Shown here piece by piece: positions 1-10,062 of a stretch of 64,000 nt of DNA; positions within the stretch are counted from its first letter, which is position 1, and each line of letters begins with the position of its first letter. Both the position numbers and the translations under genes were made by a program. Below the pieces are notes generated by a model. The model was given only the letters and a program-made list of their open reading frames with translations. It did not search any database and was not told the DNA's origin. This DNA comes from Borovskyia barvae (taxonomy: Eukaryota > Euglenozoa > Kinetoplastea > Trypanosomatida > Trypanosomatidae), in NCBI GenBank assembly GCA_030849085.1, contig JASAOM010001034.1:1-64000 (forward strand), in the 5' to 3' direction.

Positions 1-1970
1 GGGGACCACACACACGCGCCTCTTCGCCTGGTGCGCGATGGTGTTCCTACGGGGGTGCGTCCGCATCAGGTTATGAGATGGTTAGCTTCGCGAGGTACGG
101 GTTCGTACTTGAGCAAGACGGTTTCTTCACAGATGGTGTGCCTGGTGTCCAGGTTTTATGCCCGACTTAAGACTCCCTCGAGTTTAGCGGGCGCGCGATG
201 GCTTGGCAGCTTCCTTATGGGCATAGCTTAATCTGAGGCCGAGACGCGATCAGTGGCCGACACTCCGAAGTTTGCTGAGGTGAAGACTGTCAAAAGATTC
301 TGTGTTGAAAATAGGTAATATTGCCTCTCCTGTTTCCTTGGCGTGCAGTGCCGCCTAGTTGTCTACAGGATTCCCGCCACGGTAGCGATGCGTAGCTCTG
401 GGGTGAGTAGCATGCCACTTAGAATATTTCCGGGAAAAAATGTGCGCTTGGAATCCTGGTAAGATGTGAAAGCAAGTGGAAAGGCCTCTTTGGTTTCAGT
501 GTGCTCCTTTCCCCTCCTCCTCCTCCTGCTGCTCTCCCTTTTTTCTTCCGTATACATTACGCATCGTTTTGTTTTTAACCGAGACTGCAACCTTACATGT
601 ACCGAATGCGTCGGTGGCCATCCTTTTCCCCCTCTTTATCACCAGATGCTCACGTTAGTATTGACTGTTATCTGGTATGTGCTCTTCCTTCGGTGAATTT
701 TTTTTCTGCCCCCCCCCCCCTGTACGTCGTGGAGTCTTCACGACGAGGCCTCTTTCCCATCGCAGACTGAGCCGTACTCTAATGCGACTTACTACTACTT
801 TCGCTTTATTATCATTATTATTTTGGTGGGCTTTCTGGGATCGTAATCGTTTCCTAGATTATGCTTTCTTTCCGTCTGCTTATCTTCCCTCCTGTTTTCT
901 CCTTCGCTCTGATGCTCACGCATGGAAAGGCGAATCTGCAGTATCCTTACCCTCGCTCTCCGCAAAATGCATTCTCATCACCACGCTGAAAAAAAAGTCA
1001 TGTTCTGCGCTTTCGATAATTGTGGTTGTGACCAACTGTAGCATTACTTGTACACCTTTTCATTCGTGGGACCACAACCCTCGCGGGGATCCACCAGGAA
1101 TGGATCGCTCTCCCTTTACAGTTTGTTGCTCCGACGTTTGATCACTATCATAGTCACGTCGTGAGCCTTTGATACATCATCTGTACTTCTTCCATCTTCA
1201 CATTTCCTGATCCCTGCACCCCTCCTGCCTCACATACTTTTTCTCTCTCTATATATATATATATGTATGCTCGTGCGTAATGAGTACGTTCCATACACGT
1301 ATTGTTTGATTCATTGTGACGCACATACACAAGCACCCTAACAGCGCTGCCAGAGGCGATCGTGAGATTCGTCACGCAAAAGAAGATAGAAGCAGGGTTG
1401 CAACTAACTTCTCATTATACACTGGCGTGTTCACTGCACCAATAGGCACGAAAAACAGGGCATTAAATTCTGTGCGAACTGCAGCGCATCACGTCATCTT
1501 TGATATTCAAGACTGGAACCTACGCGCGTTCCTTTGCTTCGTCTTTTGTTTTTGATCTACTCTGCTTAGCCCAACGCTACACTTTTCTAAATATACTAAG
1601 GGGGCAGCGGTGCTCAGGTTTCCTGCTTTTCATTTTTGTTTGGAGGGGCGCGAGATCAAATTACGTAGAATTCAACTGAGGTCTTTCTTTTCGTTCTCCC
1701 TCGTCGGCTCACCTCCAGTCATTGTCATCGCCGTCTTCAAGGGTGAGAATCGCTGGGGTAATCTCATACGTCTGAGTGGGTGGTGTACAATCGAGTGTTC
1801 ACGGAACTGCCTCTGACTTCGTTCAATCTTTCTTTTTGCTGTTCGTCTCTATGATACCCTTATTACCCGCCTCTCTAAGTGCGTAGTTTTTCATTGCATT
1901 GGATATTACCCCCCCCCCTTCCCCTCTCCCCCTCTGGCGGTGCAACCCGGGTGTGGCTCTCTCTCTCTCC

Positions 1971-1996
<26 letters not shown>
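1971..1996. repeat. AT dinucleotide microsatellite
   Basis: Thirteen uninterrupted AT units lie directly after a CT-rich stretch and just before the main pyrimidine tract of the potassium channel gene. Similar AT tracts recur in several other intergenic regions of the window. Confidence 0.9.
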
Positions 1997-2004
<8 letters not shown>

Positions 2005-2005
<1 letters not shown>

Positions 2006-2102
2006 TTTTTGCGTCTCTTTACTTTCGCCGCATCCTGCTACCTCTTCCACCCGACTCCACCTCGCTATTCTCATTGCCTTGCCCGCCCTCGTCACCGCTG
2101 AG
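2005..2102 (+). promoter_or_regulatory. Polypyrimidine tract and predicted spliced-leader acceptor for the potassium channel gene
   Basis: A tract rich in C and T runs to about 2098. The AG at 2101-2102 is the first strong acceptor candidate after it and lies 36 bases before the ATG at 2139. This is the arrangement expected for spliced-leader trans-splicing in kinetoplastids. The exact AG is a prediction; 5' end mapping of mRNA would settle it. Confidence 0.5.
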
Positions 2103-2138
2103 TTGATCACGCTAGGAACGCAAAGCCACTGACTCACC

Positions 2139-5100
2139 ATGGCAGGACGAGAGGAGCCTGAGGCAGTGCCCGCGGAGTCTATGCCTGGCACACTGGAGGC
2201 CACGCATGGACAAGAAGAACCTATAACGGCAGCCCGTGCCGGCCCTACAGCATCACCGTTCACGGATGAGGACCCCGACGCCAACGTGTCTATACTTCCG
2301 GCTGGCGCCGAGCGCGTGCGCCTCAAGGCCAAAGGGTTCATTCTCAATATTGGCCATGATGTGCAGTCGACGTTGCTCAATCGCTTCCACAATCTCCAAG
2401 GCACGGTTCACTCACAGCTACGTAACCTTCAGGACAATGTCGCGAACCTTCGCCACTCCACCGGGACGTCCCCTGAAAACTTGCGTCGCCGGTGGGTCTA
2501 TCATTACGATCACACCGACTTCGGCATTCGCAGTCTCCGCAAACTGTTTGATGTCATCGAGCAAAACTACGCTTACGTGTCCATCATTCTTTTGTTGGTA
2601 AACGTTGTCCTTGAGGCGGCTGCATTTGGGATATACCTGCGCGCACAGGATGGTCATGTCACCAAAGACTGGAAGGAGTTCGACTGGGGCCTTGATTGCT
2701 TCATCGCTGAAGTGCTCATCAGCGCAATCTTTATGTCTAGCTGGATCGTGCTCCTCGCGGTGGAGACGAAGAAATGGGCCTACATCCTGAACGCGCGCTC
2801 TCTCATGAACTACGTGAGCAGCGGCTGGATGCTCTTCATTGGAGTGGGAGCGCTGCTCACTTGGGATCGTGCCTGGACGCACGTCTACGCCCCTATGTTC
2901 CTTCGTGTTTGGTGGCTTCACGAAAGTCTACTTTCACTGTTGCATTATCCGCAGGTCAGCGTTTTTTTTACTGAGAATCGACTCGAGATGATCCGCTCCA
3001 TGACGCAGTGCATCGCCGTCATCGGCATCAGCGTTGGTATCCTGCAGGCGGTGGAGAGTTTCAGTGGCAATCCTGTTGAATATTTCGACATGGTGTACAT
3101 GATGTTGATGTCCTTTTCCTCCATCGGCTACGGTGACGTTACCCCACTTACCGTGGAGGGGCGTCTGCTAATGATTGTTTTTATCGGTGTCGGCATCAGC
3201 TATTTCATCCCTATTTTGGAGTATGTAGCGAATCTCGGCGTGCACCAGCTTTCGTACACGTATTACACGACATGGTTCAAGCGTACTGACCACGTTGTCA
3301 TTTGTGGCAATATCGAATATGACGAACTCCGCATGCAGCTGAAGAATATATTTGCCGAGGATCGGCATTACCTCAACATGAGTGTAGTGCTACTGTTGCG
3401 TGAGCAGCCGTCTGCGAGGGTGTTGTTGCTCCTGAACTCCCCGAAGTATCGCAGTGCGGTGCACGTACTGGTAGGTGATCCCGGAGTAGCGATGGACCTT
3501 GACCGCTGCAACGCGCGCGGTGCATCCGCGCTTTTTCTGCTTGGTGCTGGTACCAACTCGGGCTACTATAGTGATTACGAGGTGGCCGCTCAAGCCATGA
3601 TGGTGGATAAAGTTGTGCCAGATGTGCCTCTATACATCCTAGTTCACAGGTCGCGCTACGCGAAATCTGTGATGCCGCGCGGCGCTCATGTACTGGAGTT
3701 TGAGCGGCTTAGTCGCAACCTGCTGGGACTGGGTTGCGTGCTTCCGGGTATGATACCCTTTGTTGCGAACCTTGTGCGCATGTTTGATCCCATGACGAAC
3801 GAAGCGCTCTGGGAATTACGAGATTTCAAAGACCTGCTTGGCCTCAGCGGGGGCGGCGCGAGCCTGCGCGCCGTGCGAAAAATGTTGGCGCGCAAGCGTC
3901 AAATGCTTACGTATGGCGCCGCCACCATCGAACTCGGTCTTGGCGCGGAACCCAATTGGATGCGCACATATGAGGCATCCCTTGCACAGCACATTGACAC
4001 CGTGGAGGCACCACCACCTGTGTACCAGGGACATTACACCTTTGTCAGCTTGGCGCAACTTCTTTACCGCACGGATATCACGCTTATCGGTGTGGTGCGC
4101 CGAGAAGGTGGTCCCTCGGCCGCGGATGATCATGAGAACAGTGTTGTTGAACTAGCTCCCCGAGGGTCTCTCGCAGATGTACAGAAGCTCATCGTCATTT
4201 GTGATGCACGACGCTCCGCGCAAGATATTGTTGACGAAATTGTCAACGACGCACTCACCAATCCAGCTACACACGGCAGCCCCCCCTCCTCGAAGACACA
4301 GCGGTCAAAGGGAGGTAAGCGATATCGATCAACTGTTACTGGGAATACCCAACCGCTTGCAATGCGGGCCACAGCGGTTACCGTGGTGCCCATCTCTTCG
4401 GCTGACGATATTGGCGTCAGCCCCAGCGTGACAGTAAACACTTTGCCAACTGGGAGCCCGCTGTCAACCGCGCACACATCACCGACAGCGGCAGTGGTGA
4501 GGCTACCCCCATCTCACGTGCGGGAAGAGCGAACGGCGGAGTCACCGCACCGGAGTGTCGTCGCGGATTACCCAAATGATGGCGACGGTGGTCGTAAAAC
4601 AACGATAATGCCTTCGGGTGTACACACGACGCTGACACAAATGGAGAGGGGTGCTGCGAGATCAGAACGTGTAGAAGACAGCGGCTCACTCACACCGCCA
4701 AACTATGCAGAATCAGCATTGAGCGCTGTAAAGATGCCTCAACTCGACGGGATGAACGATCGACTGGGTGTTGCCTCGTGTGAGACACTCAAAAGCAGCG
4801 TATCCGCATCAAGACGCCCATCCTCACCGGTGCTCCGGTCGGCACCCAGCAGTCTGCTATGCGTGGAGTCGGATGTGCGTCCCCTTAAGAACCACTACGT
4901 TTTTATAGACCTCTCCGCCGCGCATGAGCGTACGAGCTGGTCAAATGAAGCCGCCATTCAATCACTAACCGCGAAAGCGGCTGATTACTACGACGTCATG
5001 CATCCGGTGCGGCAGCACGATCCAGGCAGCGACATTGTGCTGCTTGCCAACGAAGCGAACTTCCACTACCTGAAGAACTTGTGGGAAGAGGATGATACAA

Positions 5101-5744
5101 CGGGGCCCATCATTTTTGTGCACGGATGTGGCCTCTTCACGTCTGATCTGCGCCGCTGCAATATCACGAAAGCCGCAGCGGTGGTCATCTTTTCAGCGGG
5201 TGATCGTTGTGATGAGCATGGTGACTCACTTTCCGTCCTCGTCACGCTTCTCGTGCGGCGCCTCATCGATGAAGAAAAGGACGAAAGCGCCGCCGACATT
5301 CCCATCGTTGTCGAGGTGGATAAAGCAGAATTTGTACCGCTTTCTTCCCCGGCCAGAGTGGCGGTGAGCGAGGACGCCAACAGGTCCTCGGAGTGGGTCG
5401 CTGAACCCAGTTTCATGTCGGGGTGCGTTGTGTGTCGTCATATGCTGGATACTGGGTTGCAAGAGATGTATTTCGTTCCAGAGTTGCTTGACGTACTGGA
5501 GCAACTGCTCTCCCCCCAGACAGACTCGCTGCTCGTCACCGTGATGGCACCAGACGCCGAATGGCGCACTTACGAAGAAGCAACCACCTTCGGCCTTGAC
5601 AATGCATTGCTACCGCTCGCAATCCACCGCTTTCATGAGATGGTTAGCGGTGACGAAACCATCTCCTTCCGCTATATCATCACCAACCCGCCACCGTCTT
5701 TCCCGTTACGCGGTGATGACTTCATCTACTGTCTCAAGCTTTAG
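2139..5744 (+). CDS. Calcium-activated (BK/Slo-type) potassium channel, putative
   Basis: A 1201-residue membrane protein starting at an in-frame ATG. Residues 1-140 are a hydrophilic cytoplasmic N-terminus. Hydrophobic segments from about 146 to 366 fit S1-S6 with a pore loop carrying the selectivity filter IGYGD at 329-333, followed by the S6 helix around 343-366. A first RCK domain begins near 384 with the Rossmann-like VVICGN at 386-391. After a low-complexity Ser/Thr/Pro linker (about 690-910), a second RCK-like domain starts near 916 and runs to the end. Two RCK domains in one chain are the hallmark of Slo/BK channels, which pass potassium in response to calcium and voltage. The likely S4 (MFLRVWW region, about 250-265) has almost no positive charges, and I see no acidic calcium bowl, so gating may differ. 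It is the only plus-strand gene and ends at a convergent strand switch. Confidence 0.85.
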   Translation: MAGREEPEAVPAESMPGTLEATHGQEEPITAARAGPTASPFTDEDPDANVSILPAGAERVRLKAKGFILNIGHDVQSTLLNRFHNLQGTVHSQLRNLQDNVANLRHSTGTSPENLRRRWVYHYDHTDFGIRSLRKLFDVIEQNYAYVSIILLLVNVVLEAAAFGIYLRAQDGHVTKDWKEFDWGLDCFIAEVLISAIFMSSWIVLLAVETKKWAYILNARSLMNYVSSGWMLFIGVGALLTWDRAWTHVYAPMFLRVWWLHESLLSLLHYPQVSVFFTENRLEMIRSMTQCIAVIGISVGILQAVESFSGNPVEYFDMVYMMLMSFSSIGYGDVTPLTVEGRLLMIVFIGVGISYFIPILEYVANLGVHQLSYTYYTTWFKRTDHVVICGNIEYDELRMQLKNIFAEDRHYLNMSVVLLLREQPSARVLLLLNSPKYRSAVHVLVGDPGVAMDLDRCNARGASALFLLGAGTNSGYYSDYEVAAQAMMVDKVVPDVPLYILVHRSRYAKSVMPRGAHVLEFERLSRNLLGLGCVLPGMIPFVANLVRMFDPMTNEALWELRDFKDLLGLSGGGASLRAVRKMLARKRQMLTYGAATIELGLGAEPNWMRTYEASLAQHIDTVEAPPPVYQGHYTFVSLAQLLYRTDITLIGVVRREGGPSAADDHENSVVELAPRGSLADVQKLIVICDARRSAQDIVDEIVNDALTNPATHGSPPSSKTQRSKGGKRYRSTVTGNTQPLAMRATAVTVVPISSADDIGVSPSVTVNTLPTGSPLSTAHTSPTAAVVRLPPSHVREERTAESPHRSVVADYPNDGDGGRKTTIMPSGVHTTLTQMERGAARSERVEDSGSLTPPNYAESALSAVKMPQLDGMNDRLGVASCETLKSSVSASRRPSSPVLRSAPSSLLCVESDVRPLKNHYVFIDLSAAHERTSWSNEAAIQSLTAKAADYYDVMHPVRQHDPGSDIVLLANEANFHYLKNLWEEDDTTGPIIFVHGCGLFTSDLRRCNITKAAAVVIFSAGDRCDEHGDSLSVLVTLLVRRLIDEEKDESAADIPIVVEVDKAEFVPLSSPARVAVSEDANRSSEWVAEPSFMSGCVVCRHMLDTGLQEMYFVPELLDVLEQLLSPQTDSLLVTVMAPDAEWRTYEEATTFGLDNALLPLAIHRFHEMVSGDETISFRYIITNPPPSFPLRGDDFIYCLKL

Positions 5745-6999
5745 GACGCAGAGCCCGGGCGCGCGGATGGTGGTGTCGATGTGGTGTGGCGCTTCGTCCG
5801 GGGTGGGGGTGGGGATCCCGGCGGCCGCGTCCCCGCTGGTCCAGGAAACGGCGCGTTTTTTTTGCTTGGCTTATGGAAATCAAATGTGCGGCTTTGGAAA
5901 ATGCATCTCCGCGCGCCCCAACGGCGACGGGGAGCCCCCCCTGGCCGGCCCCCCCAAACCGCGGCCGCTGGCCGTAAGCGGACGGGGCAGGGGCCGGCGC
6001 GAACCGCCCCCTCCTGAAACCCCCAGAATTTCCCTCGGATGGGGGCAGCCCAGGCGCCCCCTTCCCTCTGGCGAGGGGAGAGCCGCCTGGCGTGGGGGCA
6101 TGTCAGGGGCCCCCTGCCGGGTGCCCGATCGGAGGGGGTTGACGCACGCGAGATTTCGATTTGGAGGCGGGCGTCTTCGCGAGGGCCTTCACGTTCGAAT
6201 CAATAGTATCCCAATGACATTTGCCGCACCTCTTGTGGCTAATCGAGGGCGAACTCGGGAGGTGCGTGTGCGACCAGCTCCAATGGGTCGCACATATGCC
6301 CTTTTTTATCGAGACTTGAAACTGTTCCAAAGGCACCGCATCAGCGGAATTGCTGGACCGCGAAGAAGATACTTTAATGTAAGAGAGTGGAAAACAAATG
6401 CAGCACAGGTAACTACCTAGTACTCTGCAGGAGGAGTGAGGGCTGGTTTTGAAGACCGCTCCCATATTTAATAGCGCGTATGTGCCTCACGCACGAGCCT
6501 CAATGAGAGGAAGCATCAACAGCGCACTGCCGTATTGCAAAATATAAACCAGAAAAATGTAGAGGGAAGTCCGTGATAACAAGCGGAGGAGGAGTCGCTA
6601 CTCTGAGGCACGGGTGCACACAGCACTCGTATAAACCCATAGACTCCAGCATCCGTCTCGACGGAGAAAGCAAGTATCATGATATCAACGCAAAGCAGAG
6701 AGATTTCCTGCATCGTTGCCTCTCCCATGATCCCCCACGCACCACACCACACGGACAGAAAAAGAGGGAGGGAACGAGAACAGCTGCTTGGGCCAGTTGC
6801 TATTTATATATGAGAAGCTGTGAGCGGGGGTACTATGCAGCAACCTCAAACACCTGGCGTTGGGGTGCTCATTGTGCCATCCTGTGAAAAGGGGAAGGAC
6901 ATGATTGGGAACTTGAGATGACTTCACCGCGAATCTGCCTCAAGTGTCCCCCTTCCCTACTCCGCTTCATCCAGGCAGCGGCGCCACCATATGTGCGCA
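5745..6999. other. Convergent strand-switch region between the plus-strand channel gene and the minus-strand cluster
   Basis: The plus-strand gene ends at 5744 and the first minus-strand gene ends at 7000, so transcription converges here. In trypanosomatids such regions are where RNA polymerase II terminates, often marked by base J and sometimes by tRNA genes. I found no convincing tRNA: one B-box-like string near 6192 lacks a matching T-stem. Roughly 5750-6180 is very GC-rich, with G and C runs unlike the other intergenic DNA; 6300-6960 has ordinary composition and should contain the 3' UTR of the PI-PLC gene. Confidence 0.75.
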
Positions 7000-9123
7000 T
7001 TATTGCGTATAATCGAAGTAGCACAAGAGGAAGGAGCCTGGGATCATAAACCCGGCTTTATCGTACAGCTGAACTTGTCGATAGCCTTTGCGGAGCACAC
7101 GCAGCGAAATAAAAGCCTCAGCGAGCATATGATCGGACGTGACCGTGTCATGGTCGAACACCTGAAGGGCGAGGGTGGTCATGTACCACCGGTGTACCGT
7201 CCACGTCCGCCCCGCAAATGCGGCGTCTTTCCACACGGGATGAAAGCCGTTGTTGTGCACCTTGCGCGTAGTAGAGGGCCTGCCGTCCACCTCAGGACCC
7301 TCCAGGAACATGGTAACGTAAGGGTCCATAACGTCGGACTTGCTCGCTTTGGGTGATTTGGGCAAGCAGAACCCCGAAATGACCTCCACCGTCAACGATC
7401 GCCACTTCTGTTCTCGTGGCGAAGGGCATGAGAGGGGCCGAAGATAGTCAGGTTTTAGGATGTAGCCACAGCATCCGTTGTCGTGGAAGAAACCGCGGTT
7501 GAGACGCCATCCATAGGAGCTGGCCGATTGCCAGTTGAGGGCCACGAGTTGGCACCCACACTCCCAGTACGGTTGTGGAGAATAGTTGCTGCTGTCTACA
7601 CGCGTCCCTGCAGGGAAAATACGACTGAGGCAAGTGTCATTGATGCGGACAAACGCCTCGTGGTTTTCGTGGGCGATGGACTTCGCCTTTCCCTCAGAAT
7701 ACGAGGAGCAGTGGTACGGTTGCTTCTCTTGAAGGTAGAACAGATCCTTCACTCCCTTGTATCCACTGGACTCGATGGAGACCAGAGCAGACAGTTTTGG
7801 GGAGATCTTCGTCGATTTCTTCTTGAGCGGTGACGTAGGGTTCGCAGCGTTGTCCTCGGTGTTCGTTAGCTCCACTGAACTTACATCCACATCATGCTCA
7901 TCCTTGTCGACCCCGACCTCCCCAATAGGGAATTCACCGCGTTTCGCCTTAATGAGGATTTTGTATTTCAGTTTGTTGGGCGAAAAGGTAAACGTCGGTG
8001 ACTGACTGGCCTCCCACGGGGGTACAAAAAGGTTCGGGCCGAGCTCAGACCGCAGGATCTCCGCCATTCTGTCTTGCTGCGTGACAGACGCGTGCACCTC
8101 CAGGGAGACGATGAGAGGGAAAGCGGAGGCGGCGAAAGCATTCTCGTGGATCTCTCTAATGCACTCTCGGAAGGTAATTCGTGACGTGCGTGTGTGGCCA
8201 TGGTAGACGATCGGCTGTCCGATTGGCCCATTCCAGCAATCCACCTCCACGCATCGACACCCATTCTGGAGAACCTTTCTGTACATTTGGGCCGAGGACT
8301 TGCTCGTCAGCTGGTCACCAGTGAGGTAGGTGTTGTGAGATGAGTTGATAAAGTACGCACAAATGTTCTGATCCATGTCGTGGTAGATGTTCTGGGCCTT
8401 CTTGGTATCAACGGCAGGGCCGAAGCACGAGCTCATCAGGTAGGTGACGAAGTTCGCTTCATTGATCTCTTCAACATCCACGCACCCCATCTTCAGTAGC
8501 TTCTGTTGCAACGTATCGGTGCTCCAGTCCTCACCCTGAACTTCGCGGACGAACTTGGCGAACGTCTCGCAGGAGATGAAATTCTGCTGGCCATCTTTCA
8601 AGCCCTCGAACGCGCAGCCAAGCTCTTTGAAGCTCATTGTATTCGAATAAACCTGCGCAAACTCACTGTAGGTAATCGTTCGAAGACGATTTGCTTTAAA
8701 CGGCCTCATAATCTCCGCCGTCAGATCTTTGGAGAAGTTCAAACCCTTCACCAACTGCTGCATCTCCTTGTAACTCAGGTCACCACTGTTGTCGCGGTCG
8801 TATGTCATCCACACCTGCATGATCTTCGCGGTCGTGGGATCCCCCCTTACGATGCTCTTCTTCTTCTTGGAGAGGAACCGGTCAAGCGCAGCACTGCTTC
8901 TAAGACTACGATTGCAAGATCCAATCAGAAATTCATTCGCCTCATCCTCGCTACAATGGAGCATTGCACGCAATGCCATTCGAAGAGACGCAAAGAAGAT
9001 CGCAGCCTCATTGTTGTTCGGCTTGTTTGCCTGAAAGTAGTTGTCTGTCAGCGCCGTGCACGCTGGCAGGTACCTGCCCGTACGCGCCTGGAATTCACGC
9101 AGTTTCGAGGATGTTACGCCCAT
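7000..9123 (-). CDS. PI-PLC: Phosphoinositide-specific phospholipase C
   Basis: A 707-residue enzyme hydrolysing phosphatidylinositol 4,5-bisphosphate to IP3 and diacylglycerol. The N-terminus MGVTSSK fits an N-myristoylation signal (Gly2, Ser6), which suggests membrane anchoring; the T. cruzi enzyme is known to be acylated. A canonical EF-hand loop lies at 109-120 (Asp109, Asp111, Ser113, Asp115, Ser117, Glu120). The catalytic X box spans about 248-370, with His263 in SSHNTYL, Glu293 and Asp295 in VEVDCW, His308 in YHGHT and Glu342, matching the catalytic and calcium-binding set of eukaryotic PLCs. The Y box covers about 440-562 and a C2 domain about 575-705. There is no PH domain, as in other simple PLC-delta/zeta-like enzymes. 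It is the last gene of the minus-strand cluster before the strand switch. Confidence 0.93.
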   Translation of the reverse strand: MGVTSSKLREFQARTGRYLPACTALTDNYFQANKPNNNEAAIFFASLRMALRAMLHCSEDEANEFLIGSCNRSLRSSAALDRFLSKKKKSIVRGDPTTAKIMQVWMTYDRDNSGDLSYKEMQQLVKGLNFSKDLTAEIMRPFKANRLRTITYSEFAQVYSNTMSFKELGCAFEGLKDGQQNFISCETFAKFVREVQGEDWSTDTLQQKLLKMGCVDVEEINEANFVTYLMSSCFGPAVDTKKAQNIYHDMDQNICAYFINSSHNTYLTGDQLTSKSSAQMYRKVLQNGCRCVEVDCWNGPIGQPIVYHGHTRTSRITFRECIREIHENAFAASAFPLIVSLEVHASVTQQDRMAEILRSELGPNLFVPPWEASQSPTFTFSPNKLKYKILIKAKRGEFPIGEVGVDKDEHDVDVSSVELTNTEDNAANPTSPLKKKSTKISPKLSALVSIESSGYKGVKDLFYLQEKQPYHCSSYSEGKAKSIAHENHEAFVRINDTCLSRIFPAGTRVDSSNYSPQPYWECGCQLVALNWQSASSYGWRLNRGFFHDNGCCGYILKPDYLRPLSCPSPREQKWRSLTVEVISGFCLPKSPKASKSDVMDPYVTMFLEGPEVDGRPSTTRKVHNNGFHPVWKDAAFAGRTWTVHRWYMTTLALQVFDHDTVTSDHMLAEAFISLRVLRKGYRQVQLYDKAGFMIPGSFLLCYFDYTQ

Positions 9124-10062
9124 TTCCAGCTACTGTCGATGCCGTAACGGGCTGATAGAGCGAAAAAAAAGCGGTTAGAGAAGGGGGTAGAAGCGGGGGA
9201 AGATAAACGAAGGTAACGTACGAATTTAGAAAGCTGACAAAGAGCGGAAAAGAAAGTATTGACTCCCGTGACAGCCAGCAGAGCGCACGTGACGAAAGTT
9301 CAACTAAAGATCTATCAAGAGCACAGAGGGGGGAGAACAAAAATGTCAAAATGAGATGGAAAAGTGCAAAGCTCTCGAGTACACCTTCAGCAGACACACT
9401 CTCCTTAAGGATTCCTTTAGGTGAGTTAATATGACTATATATATGCATGTAAATCGAATATACGTGTATCGATTTAAATATACATATGCGCACATACGTT
9501 GGCTTGGTGGTTTGGTGCGCCAAAGCCGACAACAATGAAGAGAGAGGAAGCAGCGAGAAAATGGATAAGTGGAACACAGGAACAAGGTCCCGGGATTGCA
9601 AGCAGAAACGTGGGAGTATCAGATAACGGATGATACTTCGGCTTTTTTTTTCTGTGAGGAAACAACGGACCTTCGTGTAGACGAGTAGTTAGGTAGTTGG
9701 CTACGTAGCACAAGAACATGGGGTGTTGAGGAAAAAGGGGGCACAGGCGGAAAGTAGAACGCAAGCGAGAGAGGACGGAGATAGCCTTCACGATGCCCCT
9801 AGCCGCATCCCGTCGCTTTTCTCGAAGAAGACTCAGCCGCGAGTTGAGTACAGACACCTGGTATGGGTTCCGGAGAAGGGAGATGAGAAACGGAGGCTCC
9901 GACAACTCCACCATGTTTTCCGGACTGCCAGAAACCTTTTGAGTTCCTTGGTGATAATGTCTGTGCGGGGAAGCGCTCAAAGCATCGGATACAGAGGAAA
10001 CCCCCTCGAGTGGAGGATAGCAAGGAAGGGAGGGACGGGAAAAGAGGGGAGAGAGGCGCAGT
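9124..10062. other. Intergenic region between the zinc-finger gene and PI-PLC
   Basis: Roughly 0.94 kb, mostly purine-rich on the plus strand (pyrimidine-rich on the coding strand). It should hold the 3' UTR of the upstream zinc-finger gene and the short 5' UTR of PI-PLC. Long open frames here are low-complexity or overlap the neighbouring gene. I see no RNA gene. Confidence 0.6.
9152..9195 (-). promoter_or_regulatory. Predicted spliced-leader acceptor and pyrimidine tract of PI-PLC
   Basis: On the minus strand a C/T-rich tract (about 9160-9200) is followed by an AG at 9153-9152, about 28 bases before the ATG. No other AG lies between the end of the tract and this one. Prediction only. Confidence 0.4.

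Larger units (their letters stand above)
1..2138. other. Non-coding leader region upstream of the potassium channel gene
   Basis: No open frame here shows family motifs or persuasive composition; the short ones are tiny or low in complexity. The plus strand is markedly pyrimidine-rich, especially 480-560, 1195-1250 and 1905-2098, as expected upstream of a plus-strand trypanosomatid gene. It holds a run of twelve C at 709-720, an (AT)7 tract at 1251-1264 and a longer AT tract at 1971-1996. The first 300 bases are less skewed and more GC-balanced than the rest. They could be the 3' UTR of a gene left of the window, but I recognise nothing in them. Confidence 0.6.

Noticed and set aside
6185-6205. 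tRNA B-box-like string in the strand-switch region
   Set aside because: Flanking bases do not form a T-stem and no A-box or cloverleaf can be drawn around it.
5596-6420. 274-codon plus-strand frame crossing the channel gene's stop
   Set aside because: It is a different frame of the channel gene continued into the GC-rich island, where stops are rare by composition.
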